Assembly (NCBI GenBank): GCA_017935485.1
Contig: JAGBHO010000054.1
Span: forward strand, 1 to 64,000
Source: Alphaproteobacteria bacterium
GTDB lineage: Bacteria > Pseudomonadota > Alphaproteobacteria > RF32 > CAG-239
Direction: 5' to 3'
DNA length: 64,000 bases
Below are positions 1 through 8,100 of the stretch, one piece after another. The position numbers and the translations under genes were made by a program. The number at the start of each line of letters is the position of its first letter. The first letter of the stretch is position 1. Under the pieces are notes generated by a model. It saw only the letters and a list, made by a program, of their open reading frames with translations, was not told where the DNA came from and searched no databases.

Positions 1-140
1 TCCTGTCCTGTCCTGTCCTGTCCTTCCCTCTCCTTCCCTCTCCTTCCCTTCTCTTATCTCCCCTTTTGTTCTCCGCTCTTTCTCCGCCTTTTTTCCACTC
101 CCTGTTTCCGTTTGTTCTCCGGTCTCTCTTTTGATGTTGT
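1..140. repeat. Pyrimidine-rich low-complexity tract with short tandem repeats
   Basis: Positions 1-35 hold tandem TCCTG-type units, followed by repeated TCCTTCCCTC-like units and a long run that is almost only C and T on the plus strand. Similar tracts precede the palindrome clusters at about 7905-8100 and 18340-18640, so this is the left part of the first of three composite repeat blocks, cut by the window edge. No credible coding sequence is seen. Confidence 0.7.
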
Positions 141-164
141 TTTCTTTTTCTTATTTTCTGGTTT

Positions 165-385
165 TGATTTCTTCATAGAGTTGGGTTTTCTTCTTTCTTA
201 CTTTTGCTTGATCAAAAGTAAGCAAAAATCAAGCCCAACCTCATTTTCTAAGCTTTCAGCCCAAAGTTAAGGTCGCTATGCTCCAAGGCTTAGTGCTTAA
301 TATTTGCCTCTTTGGGCCAAAAGCTAAGAAATCATTCGGTAATCGGGCATATCAACTCCCCTAGCCCCTCAGGCTTGAGGGGTGT
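165..385. repeat. Palindrome cluster, copy 1 (GCCCAAAG subtype)
   Basis: After a conserved lead-in (TTCATAGA, then TTGGG) come nested hairpins. Arms at 197-206 and 213-222 pair perfectly (CTTACTTTTG). Arms at 251-266 and 310-325 pair over 6+8 bp (AGCTTT, GCCCAAAG) around an interior containing AGTTAAGGTCGCTA. A short perfect palindrome of CCCCTCA type lies at about 363-383. Related clusters at 8100-8560 and 18640-18930 keep the pairing, partly with different arm sequences. Confidence 0.75.
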
Positions 386-387
386 GG

Positions 388-485
388 AGCTGCAAGGCAC
401 TGTCATTCTGAACGCAGTGAAGAATCCAGTTTGATAATAAAGCTGATTTATCTGACTGGATCTTTCGCTTCGCTCAAGATGACCG
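388..485. repeat. Imperfect palindromic repeat (GTCATTCTGAA type)
   Basis: GTCATTCTGAACGCAGTG starts one half and CTTCGCTCAAGATGACC ends the other, giving two imperfect hairpins back to back. Dispersed palindromes of this general look are common between genes in many bacteria. No gene is seen. Confidence 0.5.
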
Positions 486-569
486 GTACGACCGGCGGTG
501 CACGTTTTGTACGGTGCTATGGAACCCGCGTTGCTCCGGCAGGATGTGTGGGGAAGAAAGTACCACAAA

Positions 570-665
570 GCACTGTCATTCTCGGGCTTGACCCGAGAAT
601 CCATAAAGAAACGAGCAGGATGCCGGTTGTGAGATGGACCCTCGGGTCGGAGCCCGAGGGTGACT
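570..665. repeat. Dispersed double-hairpin repeat (CTCGGGCTTGACCCGAG type)
   Basis: Two perfect 9-bp hairpins lie in tandem: ATTCTCGGG at 578-586 pairs with 592-600, and ACCCTCGGG at 638-646 pairs with 653-661. Read through, the forward frame gives the LDPRIH-type peptide often mis-annotated as protein in alphaproteobacteria. A second copy is at about 18960-19052, where the first hairpin is identical and the second has different but still complementary arms. Confidence 0.65.
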
Positions 666-714
666 ATAAAAGAAAGAACCCGGGGATAATGAAAAGGCAA
701 TGGTAAAGATGAAA

Positions 715-740
715 AAAGCGGGATTTTTTCCCGCTTTGTA
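715..740 (-). terminator. Intrinsic terminator after cassette gene A
   Basis: AAAGCGGG (715-722) pairs with CCCGCTTT (730-737). Read on the minus strand the stem is followed by a U run. It sits directly 3' of the small gene at 742-1083. The same stem follows the paralogous gene at 19211. Confidence 0.8.
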
Positions 741-741
741 T

Positions 742-1083
742 TTAACCCTCTATCTCTTCTTCCAAGGCTTCAAAGCTGTCGTCAGGGACTTCACTGATTT
801 CTTCCGGCTCGGTATTGTCCGGTTCGTTCGGATCCGGCGCTACTAAGCGCAGCTCTATTCTTCGGTTATAATATTTCAACATCTTTTTAAGCACGTTTAA
901 TTTCAAAACGCCGCGACCGAGTTCGATATCGTCAAGTTCCCGCTCCGTTATTTTCAGTTTTTTACACACTTGCCATACGCGAAGCTGCCGTTCATGGCGT
1001 TCAAAGAATAAGGCAAAGCCCAATGTCTTGTTGAAATTTCTTAAATGGTCTGGCGCCGTCGTATGATAATAAAATTTTCCCAT
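742..1083 (-). CDS. Small XRE-like helix-turn-helix protein, cassette copy A
   Basis: This 113-residue protein is almost identical (about six differences, mostly in the acidic tail) to the product of 19211-19552. Residues 20-80 look like an XRE/Cro-type helix-turn-helix: a basic first helix, a KLKITERELDDIELGRG segment with the typical IE.G turn, then a leucine-rich helix and a short strand (IELRLV). The C-terminal 30 residues are proline-rich and strongly acidic. The start follows GGAG about nine bases upstream, inside a structured leader with its own promoter. A terminator follows. Function is unknown; by fold it may bind DNA or RNA, perhaps its own leader. The HTH call rests on sequence pattern alone. 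Confidence 0.75.
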   Translation of the reverse strand: MGKFYYHTTAPDHLRNFNKTLGFALFFERHERQLRVWQVCKKLKITERELDDIELGRGVLKLNVLKKMLKYYNRRIELRLVAPDPNEPDNTEPEEISEVPDDSFEALEEEIEG

Positions 1084-1272
1084 TTCTTTTTAGCTCCACT
1101 ATTTTGTTAAAACAAAACCGCCGGAAGTTTTCCTTCTGGCGGTGGAGCTCAAAAACTGTGTAAACGCAGTCGCCATCATTCGTCCGCAAAGCGGCTTATT
1201 TTAGGCACTCCACCTAAAGTGGAAATAGTTTACAAGATGTTTTTGAGACACCACAGTCCGTCTTCGGACTGC
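1084..1272 (-). ncRNA. Structured leader RNA, cassette copy A
   Basis: Plus-strand coordinates of the helices, in RNA order. P1: 1253-1272, GCAGUCCG hairpin. P2 outer: 1239-1247 with 1148-1156 (CUCAAAAAC/GUUUUUGAG). P2 inner: 1228-1233 with 1160-1165. P3 hairpin: 1209-1223. P4 hairpin: 1184-1194. A further small hairpin, ACUG...CAGU at 1155-1170, holds the P2-inner strand in its loop, which would form a pseudoknot. A terminator-like stem at 1118-1142 is followed by UUUUGUUUU. The ribosome-binding segment 1092-1098 can pair with 1143-1149. Copies at 8915-9103 and 19553-19736 keep all of these helices with compensatory changes. It is probably a cis-regulatory RNA or a stand-alone small RNA. Confidence 0.75.
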
Positions 1273-1279
1273 GGGTATT

Positions 1280-1307
1280 ATCATAAAGTATTGCAGAGAT
1301 TTTGCAA
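1280..1307 (-). promoter_or_regulatory. Promoter of cassette A RNA
   Basis: On the minus strand TTGCAA (1302-1307), 16 nt, TATGAT (1280-1285), then 7 nt to the GCAG that opens the RNA. The same geometry recurs exactly at the other two copies, which supports both promoter and start site. Confidence 0.6.
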
Positions 1308-1367
1308 GCGGATTTTTGCGGGAGAGAATGTGTCCCGAATGATACAAAAATAATTATTCAAACCAAA

Positions 1368-2093
1368 TTAATGTATATTATCAATCAGGCGGTCAAGATT
1401 GTCCCGTTCGAGTTTATTATAGCCTTCATCAACTTGTTCATCGAGTTTTTTAACTTTTTCAACGTCTTTTTTGAACTTTTTGACCTGAGGCTGGGTCAGT
1501 TTGTCAAACAAAGCCTGAGCATCGTCTTTTTTCTTTTGTTGCTTGGCTTTTTCTTCCGCCTTTTCTTTATCCTCGTCCGTTCCGTTCATTTCTTCGGCTT
1601 TTTTGCGGATGCTTTCCAAAGTTTCTTCCGGTATCAGTTTTTCTATCGGTTTGGCAAAGTTGCCGGCAATATTAAAATATTTTGATTCCCGCAGCACTTC
1701 CGGCTGTTTGTCATGCGGCATAATCCAGCTGATGAGGATATAGACCAGCACAACCAGCAAAAATGCTCTGGCAATGCCAAAAAACAGCCCGAGAATCCGA
1801 TCCAGACCGCTCATTTTTGAAATTCGGATGTCATTGATTATACCGCTGGTGGAAACATTCCAGATAATCATAAAAACAATCAGGATGCTTAAGGCCGTGA
1901 TAATGCCGCCAATCATGCCTTCGGCAATGTATTTTTCAGTCAGAGGGTTGATAACCGGCAGCAGGTAGATAACGGCAATCGTGCCCAGCACCCAGCCGAT
2001 AATCGACAAGACTTCTTTGACAAGTCCGCGGCTCAAGGCTATCAATCCGGAGATTCCGACCACAAACAGAATGATGACATCTACGTTATTCAT
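1368..2093 (-). CDS. cvpA: CvpA family inner-membrane protein
   Basis: The protein has 241 residues. The first 130 form four hydrophobic segments typical of CvpA (colicin V production) proteins: an N-terminal MNNVDVIILFVVGISGLIA-type helix, a second near 30-50, a third near 60-80 and a fourth near 105-125. The C-terminal third is charged and lysine/glutamate-rich, probably a cytoplasmic coiled coil. It follows radA on the minus strand with a 15-bp gap. A radA-cvpA pairing is common in alphaproteobacteria, where purF often follows; purF is not present here. The molecular function of CvpA is still unclear; roles in envelope homeostasis and biofilm have been reported. The family call is firm. 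Confidence 0.85.
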   Translation of the reverse strand: MNNVDVIILFVVGISGLIALSRGLVKEVLSIIGWVLGTIAVIYLLPVINPLTEKYIAEGMIGGIITALSILIVFMIIWNVSTSGIINDIRISKMSGLDRILGLFFGIARAFLLVVLVYILISWIMPHDKQPEVLRESKYFNIAGNFAKPIEKLIPEETLESIRKKAEEMNGTDEDKEKAEEKAKQQKKKDDAQALFDKLTQPQVKKFKKDVEKVKKLDEQVDEGYNKLERDNLDRLIDNIH

Positions 2094-2108
2094 TTTTTAC
2101 CCTTTAAC

Positions 2109-3485
2109 TTAATTAAACCAATTAATCAGCCGTTGGACGTTGCCGATTTCATAAACCGACATACCGTAATCTCTTTTGTTGCCGTTGTCCTTTTTATGTT
2201 CCGGCGGCGTTATGGCACTGGCAAAACCCAGTTTATGCGCTTCTTTCAGCCGCAAATTCGGCTGGCTGACCGCACGAATCTCACCGGAAAGCCCGATTTC
2301 GCCGAAAATAACCATATCATGCGGCAGAGGTTTGTTGGTCAGAGAAGAAATGACCGCCATGGCAACTGCCAAATCCGCTGCCGGTTCGGTAATTCTTAAT
2401 CCGCCGGCGATATTCAGATAAACATCCTGTGAGCTCAGGTTCATGCCGCAGCGCGCTTCCAAAACCGCCAAAACCATTGACAGGCGGTTGCTGTCCCAGC
2501 CGACAACGGCGCGTTTGGGGCTGGCGTATCCGGTCTGGCTGACCAGCGCCTGAATTTCGACCAATACCGGACGGGATCCCTCTATGCCGGCAAAGACGCA
2601 GGAGCCGGAGATATTGCCCTGCCGTTCCGCCAAAAACAAGGCTGACGGGTTGTCAACTTCGACCAATCCCTGATCCTGCATTTCAAACACGCCGATTTCG
2701 TCCGTGGCGCCGTAACGGTTTTTTACCGCACGCAAAATGCGGAAATGGTGCCCTCTTTCGCCTTCAAAGTACAAAACCGTATCGACCATATGTTCCAGCA
2801 CACGCGGACCGGCAATCGAGCCCTGTTTGGTGACATGCCCGACCAGAAACAGCGTAAAGCCTTTCTTCTTGGCAAGCTTTATCAGTTCATAGCTGCAAGC
2901 CCGAACTTGTGCAACGCTGCCGGGGGTGGATTCAACATCTTCCAGATACATGGTTTGGATGGAATCGATAATGACCACTGCGGCATTCGATTTTTCCAGC
3001 GTGGCAATAATGTCTTTGATGTCGGTGGCACTGGCCAGTTTGACCGGCGATTGTTCCAGCCCCAGACGTTTGGCGCGAATCCGCACCTGATCAATGGCTT
3101 CTTCGCCCGATATATAATAACATTCCGGATGTTCCGGCAGATTGGCAATTTTGGCGCAGGTTTGCAACAGCAAGGTTGATTTTCCGATACCCGGGTCGCC
3201 GCCGACCAGAATGACCGAGCCGGCGACCAAGCCGCCGCCGCAGACGCGATCCAGTTCTTTGATTGAGGTTGACAGGCGGCTGAGTTTTTCCTGTGCGCCG
3301 CTGAGCGGAACAAAGTCGATGATTTTGCCTTTATGTTTGGGGGCAAGATTAGAAAAACCCTCGCCGCCGACTTTTTCTTCGATAATTGTGTTCCACTCGC
3401 CACAGGCATCGCATTTTCCCTGCCAGCGCGGATATACCGTGCCGCAGTTCTGACAAACAAACTCGCTGCCGCCTTTTTTCGCCAT
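2109..3485 (-). CDS. radA: DNA repair protein RadA
   Basis: RadA is a RecA-like ATPase that promotes branch migration of recombination intermediates. The 458 residues are the usual length. An N-terminal zinc finger has C11, C14, C25 and C28. Walker A is GGDPGIGKST near residue 95. The family motif appears as KNRYG rather than the more usual KNRFG. The C-terminal Lon-like domain is present (AGGLRITEPAADLAVAMAV). It lies between mlaF upstream, with a 2-bp gap, and cvpA downstream, so the four genes probably share a transcript. No unusual feature is seen apart from the conservative Phe-to-Tyr change. Confidence 0.96.
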   Translation of the reverse strand: MAKKGGSEFVCQNCGTVYPRWQGKCDACGEWNTIIEEKVGGEGFSNLAPKHKGKIIDFVPLSGAQEKLSRLSTSIKELDRVCGGGLVAGSVILVGGDPGIGKSTLLLQTCAKIANLPEHPECYYISGEEAIDQVRIRAKRLGLEQSPVKLASATDIKDIIATLEKSNAAVVIIDSIQTMYLEDVESTPGSVAQVRACSYELIKLAKKKGFTLFLVGHVTKQGSIAGPRVLEHMVDTVLYFEGERGHHFRILRAVKNRYGATDEIGVFEMQDQGLVEVDNPSALFLAERQGNISGSCVFAGIEGSRPVLVEIQALVSQTGYASPKRAVVGWDSNRLSMVLAVLEARCGMNLSSQDVYLNIAGGLRITEPAADLAVAMAVISSLTNKPLPHDMVIFGEIGLSGEIRAVSQPNLRLKEAHKLGFASAITPPEHKKDNGNKRDYGMSVYEIGNVQRLINWFN

Positions 3486-3487
3486 GT

Positions 3488-4252
3488 CTAAACCTCTACT
3501 TTAATCGGGCCTTTGGAACTGCCGTGGATAAACTGGCAGACATAAGGATTATCGGTCTTGTCCATTTCCTTAACCGTTCCCTGCCAGATGATTTTGCCTT
3601 TATACAACATGGCAATCCGGTCAGCAATCTTGCGGGCGGAAGCCATATCATGCGTAATGGTCAGTGCCGTTGCACCCAGACCTTTTACGGACTCGATAAT
3701 CAAATCGTTAATGACGTCGGACATAATCGGATCCAGACCGGTGGTCGGTTCGTCAAAGAAGATGATTTCCGGTTTTGTGGCAATGGCGCGCGCCAGACCG
3801 ACGCGTTTTTGCATGCCGCCGGAAAGCTCAGACGGCGACAAATCGGCAACATCCGGCGCCAGACCGACCTGACGCAAAACGTTAACAGCGGCAAGCTTGG
3901 CTTCCTTTTTCGGCATTTTCTGGTTTTCTATCAGGCCGAAAGCCACGTTTTCCCAAACGCTTAAGCTGTCAAACAGCGCTCCACCCTGAAAAAGCATGCC
4001 CATTTTGGAATGCATGGCTTCCTTTTGTTCTTCCGTTACGCCGACAACTTCGTTTCCGTCAATTTTGATTGAACCGGCATCGGGGACCAAAATGCCCTGA
4101 ATGCACTTAATCAAAACGGATTTTCCGGTACCGGAACCGCCGATAACAACCAAAGACTCTCCTTTTCTGATGTCCAAATCCACACCGTCGAGGACAACCT
4201 TGCGGCCGAAAGCTTTTTTCAAATTTGTGATTTTAATTTTTGTATCTGACAT
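3488..4252 (-). CDS. mlaF: Phospholipid ABC transporter ATP-binding protein MlaF
   Basis: This is the ATPase of the Mla system, which moves phospholipids between inner and outer membrane and maintains lipid asymmetry. The 254 residues contain Walker A GGSGTGKS (near 39), the signature LSGGMQKRVGLARA (near 142), Walker B IIFFDEPTTGLDP and the switch histidine in LTITHD. The gene lies 20 bp downstream of the matching permease gene mlaE and 2 bp upstream of radA. The periplasmic MlaD subunit, usually next in the operon, is missing from this window and must be encoded elsewhere if the system is complete. Confidence 0.93.
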   Translation of the reverse strand: MSDTKIKITNLKKAFGRKVVLDGVDLDIRKGESLVVIGGSGTGKSVLIKCIQGILVPDAGSIKIDGNEVVGVTEEQKEAMHSKMGMLFQGGALFDSLSVWENVAFGLIENQKMPKKEAKLAAVNVLRQVGLAPDVADLSPSELSGGMQKRVGLARAIATKPEIIFFDEPTTGLDPIMSDVINDLIIESVKGLGATALTITHDMASARKIADRIAMLYKGKIIWQGTVKEMDKTDNPYVCQFIHGSSKGPIKVEV

Positions 4253-4272
4253 TGCTTGTTCCTCTGCTGCGG

Positions 4273-5064
4273 TTATTTGGAAAAGAAGACTTCGGTAATG
4301 ATATAGTTAAATATCAAAATCAGGATAGAAGCCGAAACAACGGCATTGGTCGTCGCTTCGCCCACGCCCTGCGCGCCGCCTTTGGATTTGTAACCGTTAT
4401 AGCAGCCCATCAAAGAAATGATAAAACCGAAGACGCAGGCTTTTACGACGCCGGTTGTAATATCAATGGCCTGCAGTTCCTGCAAAGTGGAATTGATGTA
4501 ATTGGCCGGATTGAAGCCGAGTTTGTAAACGCCGATGACATAGCCGCCGAAAATGCCGATGACGTCGCCGAACAGAACCAACAGCGGCAAGACCAGAATG
4601 CCGGCAATAATTCGCGGCGCAACCAGATATTTAAACGGATTGGTCGACAAAGTCGTCAGGGCGTCAATCTGCTCGGTTACGCGCATGGTACCGATTTCGG
4701 CAGCCATGGCGGCACCGATACGGCCGGCAACCATTAAGGCCGACAAAACAGGCGCGAGTTCGCGGGTTACGGAAATCAGCACAACCGAGGCAACGGCGCT
4801 TTCCGCCCCGAAACGGGCAAAACCGGAATAACTCTGCAAGGCAATGACCATACCGGCAAAAATTGTGGTCAATCCGACAACCGGCAGGGAATAGAAACCG
4901 ATGTCTATCATCTGCTTGCCGAGCAGCCGCAGGTAAAACGGCGGCGTGACGCAGTTGTACAGCGATTTGGCGATGAACAAAGACAGTTCACCGAGGCGGG
5001 AAATGAACGTAACCAGCGGTTTTCCCTGTTTTCTTAAAAAGTTTTCAATATATTTTTTTGCCAT
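4273..5064 (-). CDS. mlaE: Phospholipid ABC transporter permease MlaE
   Basis: The 263-residue integral membrane protein has the MlaE/YrbE pattern: an amphipathic N-terminus, a first long hydrophobic helix around 60-80 (LPVVGLTTIFAGMVIALQ), the conserved ELAPVLSALMVAGRIGAAMAAE segment near 110, and three further hydrophobic helices to the C-terminus. Paired with MlaF it forms the inner-membrane core of the Mla lipid transporter. The start codon is preceded by AGAGAG-type sequence. It appears to be the first gene of the mlaE-mlaF-radA-cvpA unit, after a 110-bp spacer. Confidence 0.93.
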   Translation of the reverse strand: MAKKYIENFLRKQGKPLVTFISRLGELSLFIAKSLYNCVTPPFYLRLLGKQMIDIGFYSLPVVGLTTIFAGMVIALQSYSGFARFGAESAVASVVLISVTRELAPVLSALMVAGRIGAAMAAEIGTMRVTEQIDALTTLSTNPFKYLVAPRIIAGILVLPLLVLFGDVIGIFGGYVIGVYKLGFNPANYINSTLQELQAIDITTGVVKACVFGFIISLMGCYNGYKSKGGAQGVGEATTNAVVSASILILIFNYIITEVFFSK

Positions 5065-5174
5065 GACACTCTCTCTTTAATTTATCGTTTGGCCTATATT
5101 ATATGCAAAAACAGCAGAAATCAACAAACTAATCAAAGTCATCCCCTTGGTCTGTCATCTTTTTTGCAGAAAAA

Positions 5175-5597
5175 TCAGATGCGCGGAAAGCTCAGAAAAG
5201 CAATGATTTTGGCCGCAACGGCCGTATCATTTTCATAAAAGCGCAGTAACGGCAGTCCGGTATTTTCCAGAAAGCAGGATTCCGGCTCCGGCAGGCGCTC
5301 CAAAGTTTGGGTGACCGGTTCCAGCCGGACAACGGCCTGCACCCGCGTTTCCTCTTTAACCGGCAGGCGCAGAATTCCGACATTGCGGACTTCCAGCAGG
5401 CCTTTGATATTTTCCGGCGCGGAAGCATAGACACCGCCGGCTTTGGCTGTGAGTTCAACCCGGTCATCGGCAACAAGCATGGCATTATAATTCAGAATCA
5501 GCTCAAGGCACAGGCCGGATTTGCCGCTGCCGGAAGCGCCGAGAAGCAGTATCCCTTTTCCGTCATAATCTACGCAGGAAGCATGAATATTGCTCAT
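5175..5597 (-). CDS. hprK: HPr kinase/phosphorylase-like protein, short alphaproteobacterial form
   Basis: The 140 residues correspond only to the C-terminal kinase half of HprK, which is the usual form in alphaproteobacteria. Visible motifs are the Walker A GASGSGKSG (near 20), ADDRVEL (near 43) and the LLEVRNVGI signature (near 67). In alphaproteobacteria the protein phosphorylates HPr within the nitrogen-type phosphotransferase system and influences global regulation. Its usual neighbours (chvI/chvG-type two-component genes, ptsH) are not present; here it overlaps tsaE by 4 bp (ATGA), implying translational coupling. Confidence 0.88.
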   Translation of the reverse strand: MSNIHASCVDYDGKGILLLGASGSGKSGLCLELILNYNAMLVADDRVELTAKAGGVYASAPENIKGLLEVRNVGILRLPVKEETRVQAVVRLEPVTQTLERLPEPESCFLENTGLPLLRFYENDTAVAAKIIAFLSFPRI

Positions 5598-6061
5598 TTA
5601 TCTTTTTCCAATTCCGCCAGACGCTGCCGTTTTTCTTCCGAAGCGGTTGAGATTGTGATCTTGCGGCCGTCTTTCTGCGGCGTGATTTCTACTCTGAAAC
5701 AATTGCGCGGCAGGTATCCGCCCATCATTTCCGGCCATTCTATCAGGCTTACGCCCTGATACACGGCTTCTTCCATGCCGATTTCAAAAATTTCTTCCGG
5801 CGACTTTATGCGGTAAAGATCATAATGGAAAATCTCAAAATCCGGCGCGTCATAGCTTTGCACCAGCGTAAAGGTCGGGCTCGGAACTTCTTCAGTGCCG
5901 GTCAAGCTCTGAATAAAAGCCCGTGCCAGAACGCTCTTGCCCATTCCCAGCGTACCAAACAAGGCAAAGACATCGCCCTGCTTTGCCATTTGTGCCAATT
6001 TTCGCCCAAAGATCACGGTTGAGGCTTCGTCAGGTGAAAAATATTCAAAAGTTTCAATCAT
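5594..6061 (-). CDS. tsaE: tRNA threonylcarbamoyladenosine biosynthesis ATPase TsaE
   Basis: TsaE is the ATPase partner of TsaB/TsaD in making t6A at position 37 of ANN-decoding tRNAs. The 155 residues show Walker A GTLGMGKSVL (near 37), the SPTFTLVQSY segment that follows in the family, the HYDLYRIKSPEE motif and LIEWPEMM. It is in a compact minus-strand run with the nuclease gene upstream (5-bp gap) and hprK downstream (4-bp overlap). The partner tsaD is in this window at 31126-32205; tsaB was not seen. Confidence 0.93.
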   Translation of the reverse strand: MIETFEYFSPDEASTVIFGRKLAQMAKQGDVFALFGTLGMGKSVLARAFIQSLTGTEEVPSPTFTLVQSYDAPDFEIFHYDLYRIKSPEEIFEIGMEEAVYQGVSLIEWPEMMGGYLPRNCFRVEITPQKDGRKITISTASEEKRQRLAELEKDK

Positions 6062-6066
6062 ATTGT

Positions 6067-7035
6067 TTACTCAAAGATGTCCCCGATGTGTTTGCGTTTG
6101 GGGCGCGTGATTTTAATTTCCGGCCGTTGCTGCTGAATTTGTCGCCAATCCCACGGCTTGTAGAATTTTCCGCGCCACAGGCCGCGGCGGTTCATTTTTG
6201 CCTGCTGCTCATAAGGAACGTAAATTTCGGTATATTTTTCATAAGCAACCGCCCAGCCGGCATTAACGATGGCCGCTCCCAGATCATAAGGACCCAGAGC
6301 ACAGTTGCCGACCATATTGCCTTTTTTGTCCTGCTGCATAATCCGGCATTCCAACGGATTGTCCATAATCCAGTCCCGCAGCCAACGCGCCGCAACTTTA
6401 CCGCAGCTGTAAGAACGGCCGTTGCCGTCCGCGCAGCGTTGATTCAGTTCAGGGGCATCAATGCCGTATAATTTGAAAAAACGGCCGTTGATTTTTAAGG
6501 TATCTCCGCTGACAACACCGGCAGCACCGTAAATTGTCGGATAAGCCGGTGCCGGACGTGCCGCTTGTTGTGCCGCCGGTGCGCCGCCAAAACCTTCGGA
6601 CAGGCGGTTGACCAATTCTTCCACACCGCCGGACGGCTGCTCTTCCGGATATTGCCCGGAGACGGCGGTTTCTTCTTCATAAAATTCTTCATCAAGTTCC
6701 TGTGGGACATTTGCCGGACGCGAGAATTGGCGCGGGGCGGTATTCTGTCCGAGAAAAGACCTGACATTCGGGACAATTCCCCCTACCCCGTTATTAAACG
6801 CTCCGATAGCGTATAAGATAAAGACGATAATTCCGACGATGATTAAGGCGGACGGAAGACATCCCATGGCGCGCCAGGCCATGCGGGCAAAAAGGTATAA
6901 GATAACCAGACCAATCAATAATCCGAAAAAACCGCCGCCCTGCAGCAAAGTGCTGGAACTCTGGGTTCCCGCCCCGCCGGCCAGAATTAAAAACAAAGCG
7001 CCGAAACCCAGCATTATTTTTTTCAAAAATCCCAT
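6067..7035 (-). CDS. Membrane-anchored staphylococcal-nuclease-like protein
   Basis: The chosen start gives 322 residues; GGGAAG lies seven bases upstream of this ATG. A longer frame exists (to 7119), but it would run toward the divergent thyX and adds a poor N-terminus. Two hydrophobic segments lie near residues 5-25 and 30-75, then a linker rich in Pro, Ala and Glu, then an SNase (thermonuclease) fold around 180-300: VVSGDTLKINGRFFKLYGID, the metal-site aspartates, LRDWI, and MNRRGLW near the end. Cysteines in the nuclease domain suggest an extracytoplasmic location. It is the first gene before tsaE. The substrate is unknown; DNA or RNA hydrolysis is inferred from the domain. Confidence 0.82.
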   Translation of the reverse strand: MGFLKKIMLGFGALFLILAGGAGTQSSSTLLQGGGFFGLLIGLVILYLFARMAWRAMGCLPSALIIVGIIVFILYAIGAFNNGVGGIVPNVRSFLGQNTAPRQFSRPANVPQELDEEFYEEETAVSGQYPEEQPSGGVEELVNRLSEGFGGAPAAQQAARPAPAYPTIYGAAGVVSGDTLKINGRFFKLYGIDAPELNQRCADGNGRSYSCGKVAARWLRDWIMDNPLECRIMQQDKKGNMVGNCALGPYDLGAAIVNAGWAVAYEKYTEIYVPYEQQAKMNRRGLWRGKFYKPWDWRQIQQQRPEIKITRPKRKHIGDIFE

Positions 7036-7197
7036 AAAAGTCTTCCCGTTTATGCGTTTTACAGTTGTTTTAACCTTAGGCGATTTTAGTAAATATATGG
7101 TTACTTTTTTTGTTATCAATTGCCACTTTATACTGGTTTTATGTTTTTTATCCGAATATCATTTGTTTATCTTTATATCAGAAACAGAGGAAAAATT

Positions 7198-7854
7198 ATG
7201 GTTAGAATCGTAGATCCCGGATATGAAATCTGGACGCCGCTCGACGGTGATTATATCTTGAAATTTATTGAGAAATGTGCCCGAAATTGTTACAAATCGG
7301 AAGGCGCCATTACTGATGACAGCGCCGCAAAAATGGTGAAAAAACTGATTGAGCTCGGGCATACGGCCATGCTTGAGCATTTTAACATTACGGTCAAAAT
7401 TACCTGCGACCTCGGATGTTATAAGGACATTACCCGTCACCGCCACGTTTCTTATGCCATTGAGAGTACGCGGTACTGCAATTATTTCAAAGACAAATTC
7501 GGTTCGGAAATTACAGTTGTCAAACCCTGTCATATTCAGGAAGGAACAGAAATGTACAAGGCGTGGTATGACGGCGTATGTGCAATTGAGCAGCAATATA
7601 TGAAAATGTGTGCGCTCGGTGCCAAAGCTGATCAGGCAAGAATGTTGCTGCCGCACTCCGTCAAAGCAGATGTGGTTATGACGGCAAATCTGCGCGAGTG
7701 GCGTCATGTTTTGGGTCTGAGAACGGCTTCGGCAGCGCATCCGACCGTACAACAGATTATGAAAGCCCTGTTAAACGAATTCAAACAACATATTCCGGTA
7801 GTGTTTGACGACATCGGGAATGATTTAAATACACCGTTACAAAAAATATCATAA
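7198..7854 (+). CDS. thyX: Flavin-dependent thymidylate synthase ThyX
   Basis: ThyX makes dTMP from dUMP using FAD and methylenetetrahydrofolate. The signature RHRHVSYAIESTRY (ThyX motif RHRxxSxxxxSxRY) is near residue 75. The start at 7198 follows AGAGGA and gives 218 residues, a normal size. An upstream ATG at 7120 would add a hydrophobic stretch with no ribosome-binding site and is rejected. It is transcribed divergently from the nuclease gene and ends at its own terminator. Having ThyX suggests that ThyA may be absent, which cannot be tested here. Confidence 0.95.
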   Translation: MVRIVDPGYEIWTPLDGDYILKFIEKCARNCYKSEGAITDDSAAKMVKKLIELGHTAMLEHFNITVKITCDLGCYKDITRHRHVSYAIESTRYCNYFKDKFGSEITVVKPCHIQEGTEMYKAWYDGVCAIEQQYMKMCALGAKADQARMLLPHSVKADVVMTANLREWRHVLGLRTASAAHPTVQQIMKALLNEFKQHIPVVFDDIGNDLNTPLQKIS

Positions 7855-7860
7855 AAAGCA

Positions 7861-7887
7861 AAAGGCGGGAGGCATTTCCTGCCTTTT
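7861..7887 (+). terminator. Terminator after thyX
   Basis: An 8-bp stem, AGGCGGGA (7863-7870) with TCCTGCCT (7877-7884, one G-U pair), followed by TTT. Confidence 0.8.
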
Positions 7888-7904
7888 ATATTCTTAATTG
7901 TTTT

Positions 7905-8100
7905 ATTCATTTCTGTCCTTTTTCTCTTATCTTTCCGCCTTTTCCCGCTTCCCCGTTCCGCTCTTTTTTCTCACTCCGTTTTTTCCTTTCGCTTTCCTCA
8001 CTCTCCTTCCTTTCTCTTATCTCCCCACCTTTTTTCGCCATCTTGTCCCTTTTGCTCTCTTTTACCGCGGAATTTCCTTTTTTTGTTTTCTGGTTTTGGT
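7905..8100. repeat. Pyrimidine-rich tract of composite block 2
   Basis: The plus strand is dominated by CTTTTCCC, TTTCTC and similar words up to the conserved TTTTCTGGTTTTG lead-in. The same organisation is seen at 1-140 and 18340-18640. No gene is seen. Confidence 0.65.

Noticed and set aside
1-60. CRISPR or VNTR locus
   Set aside because: Simple pyrimidine tandem units of 5-10 bp without spacers; low complexity only.
1084-1307. Firm call as type III toxin-antitoxin system
   Set aside because: The RNA before a terminator and a small gene fit the layout, but there are no tandem RNA repeats and the protein looks like an XRE-type helix-turn-helix rather than a ToxN-like nuclease. Kept only as an alternative.
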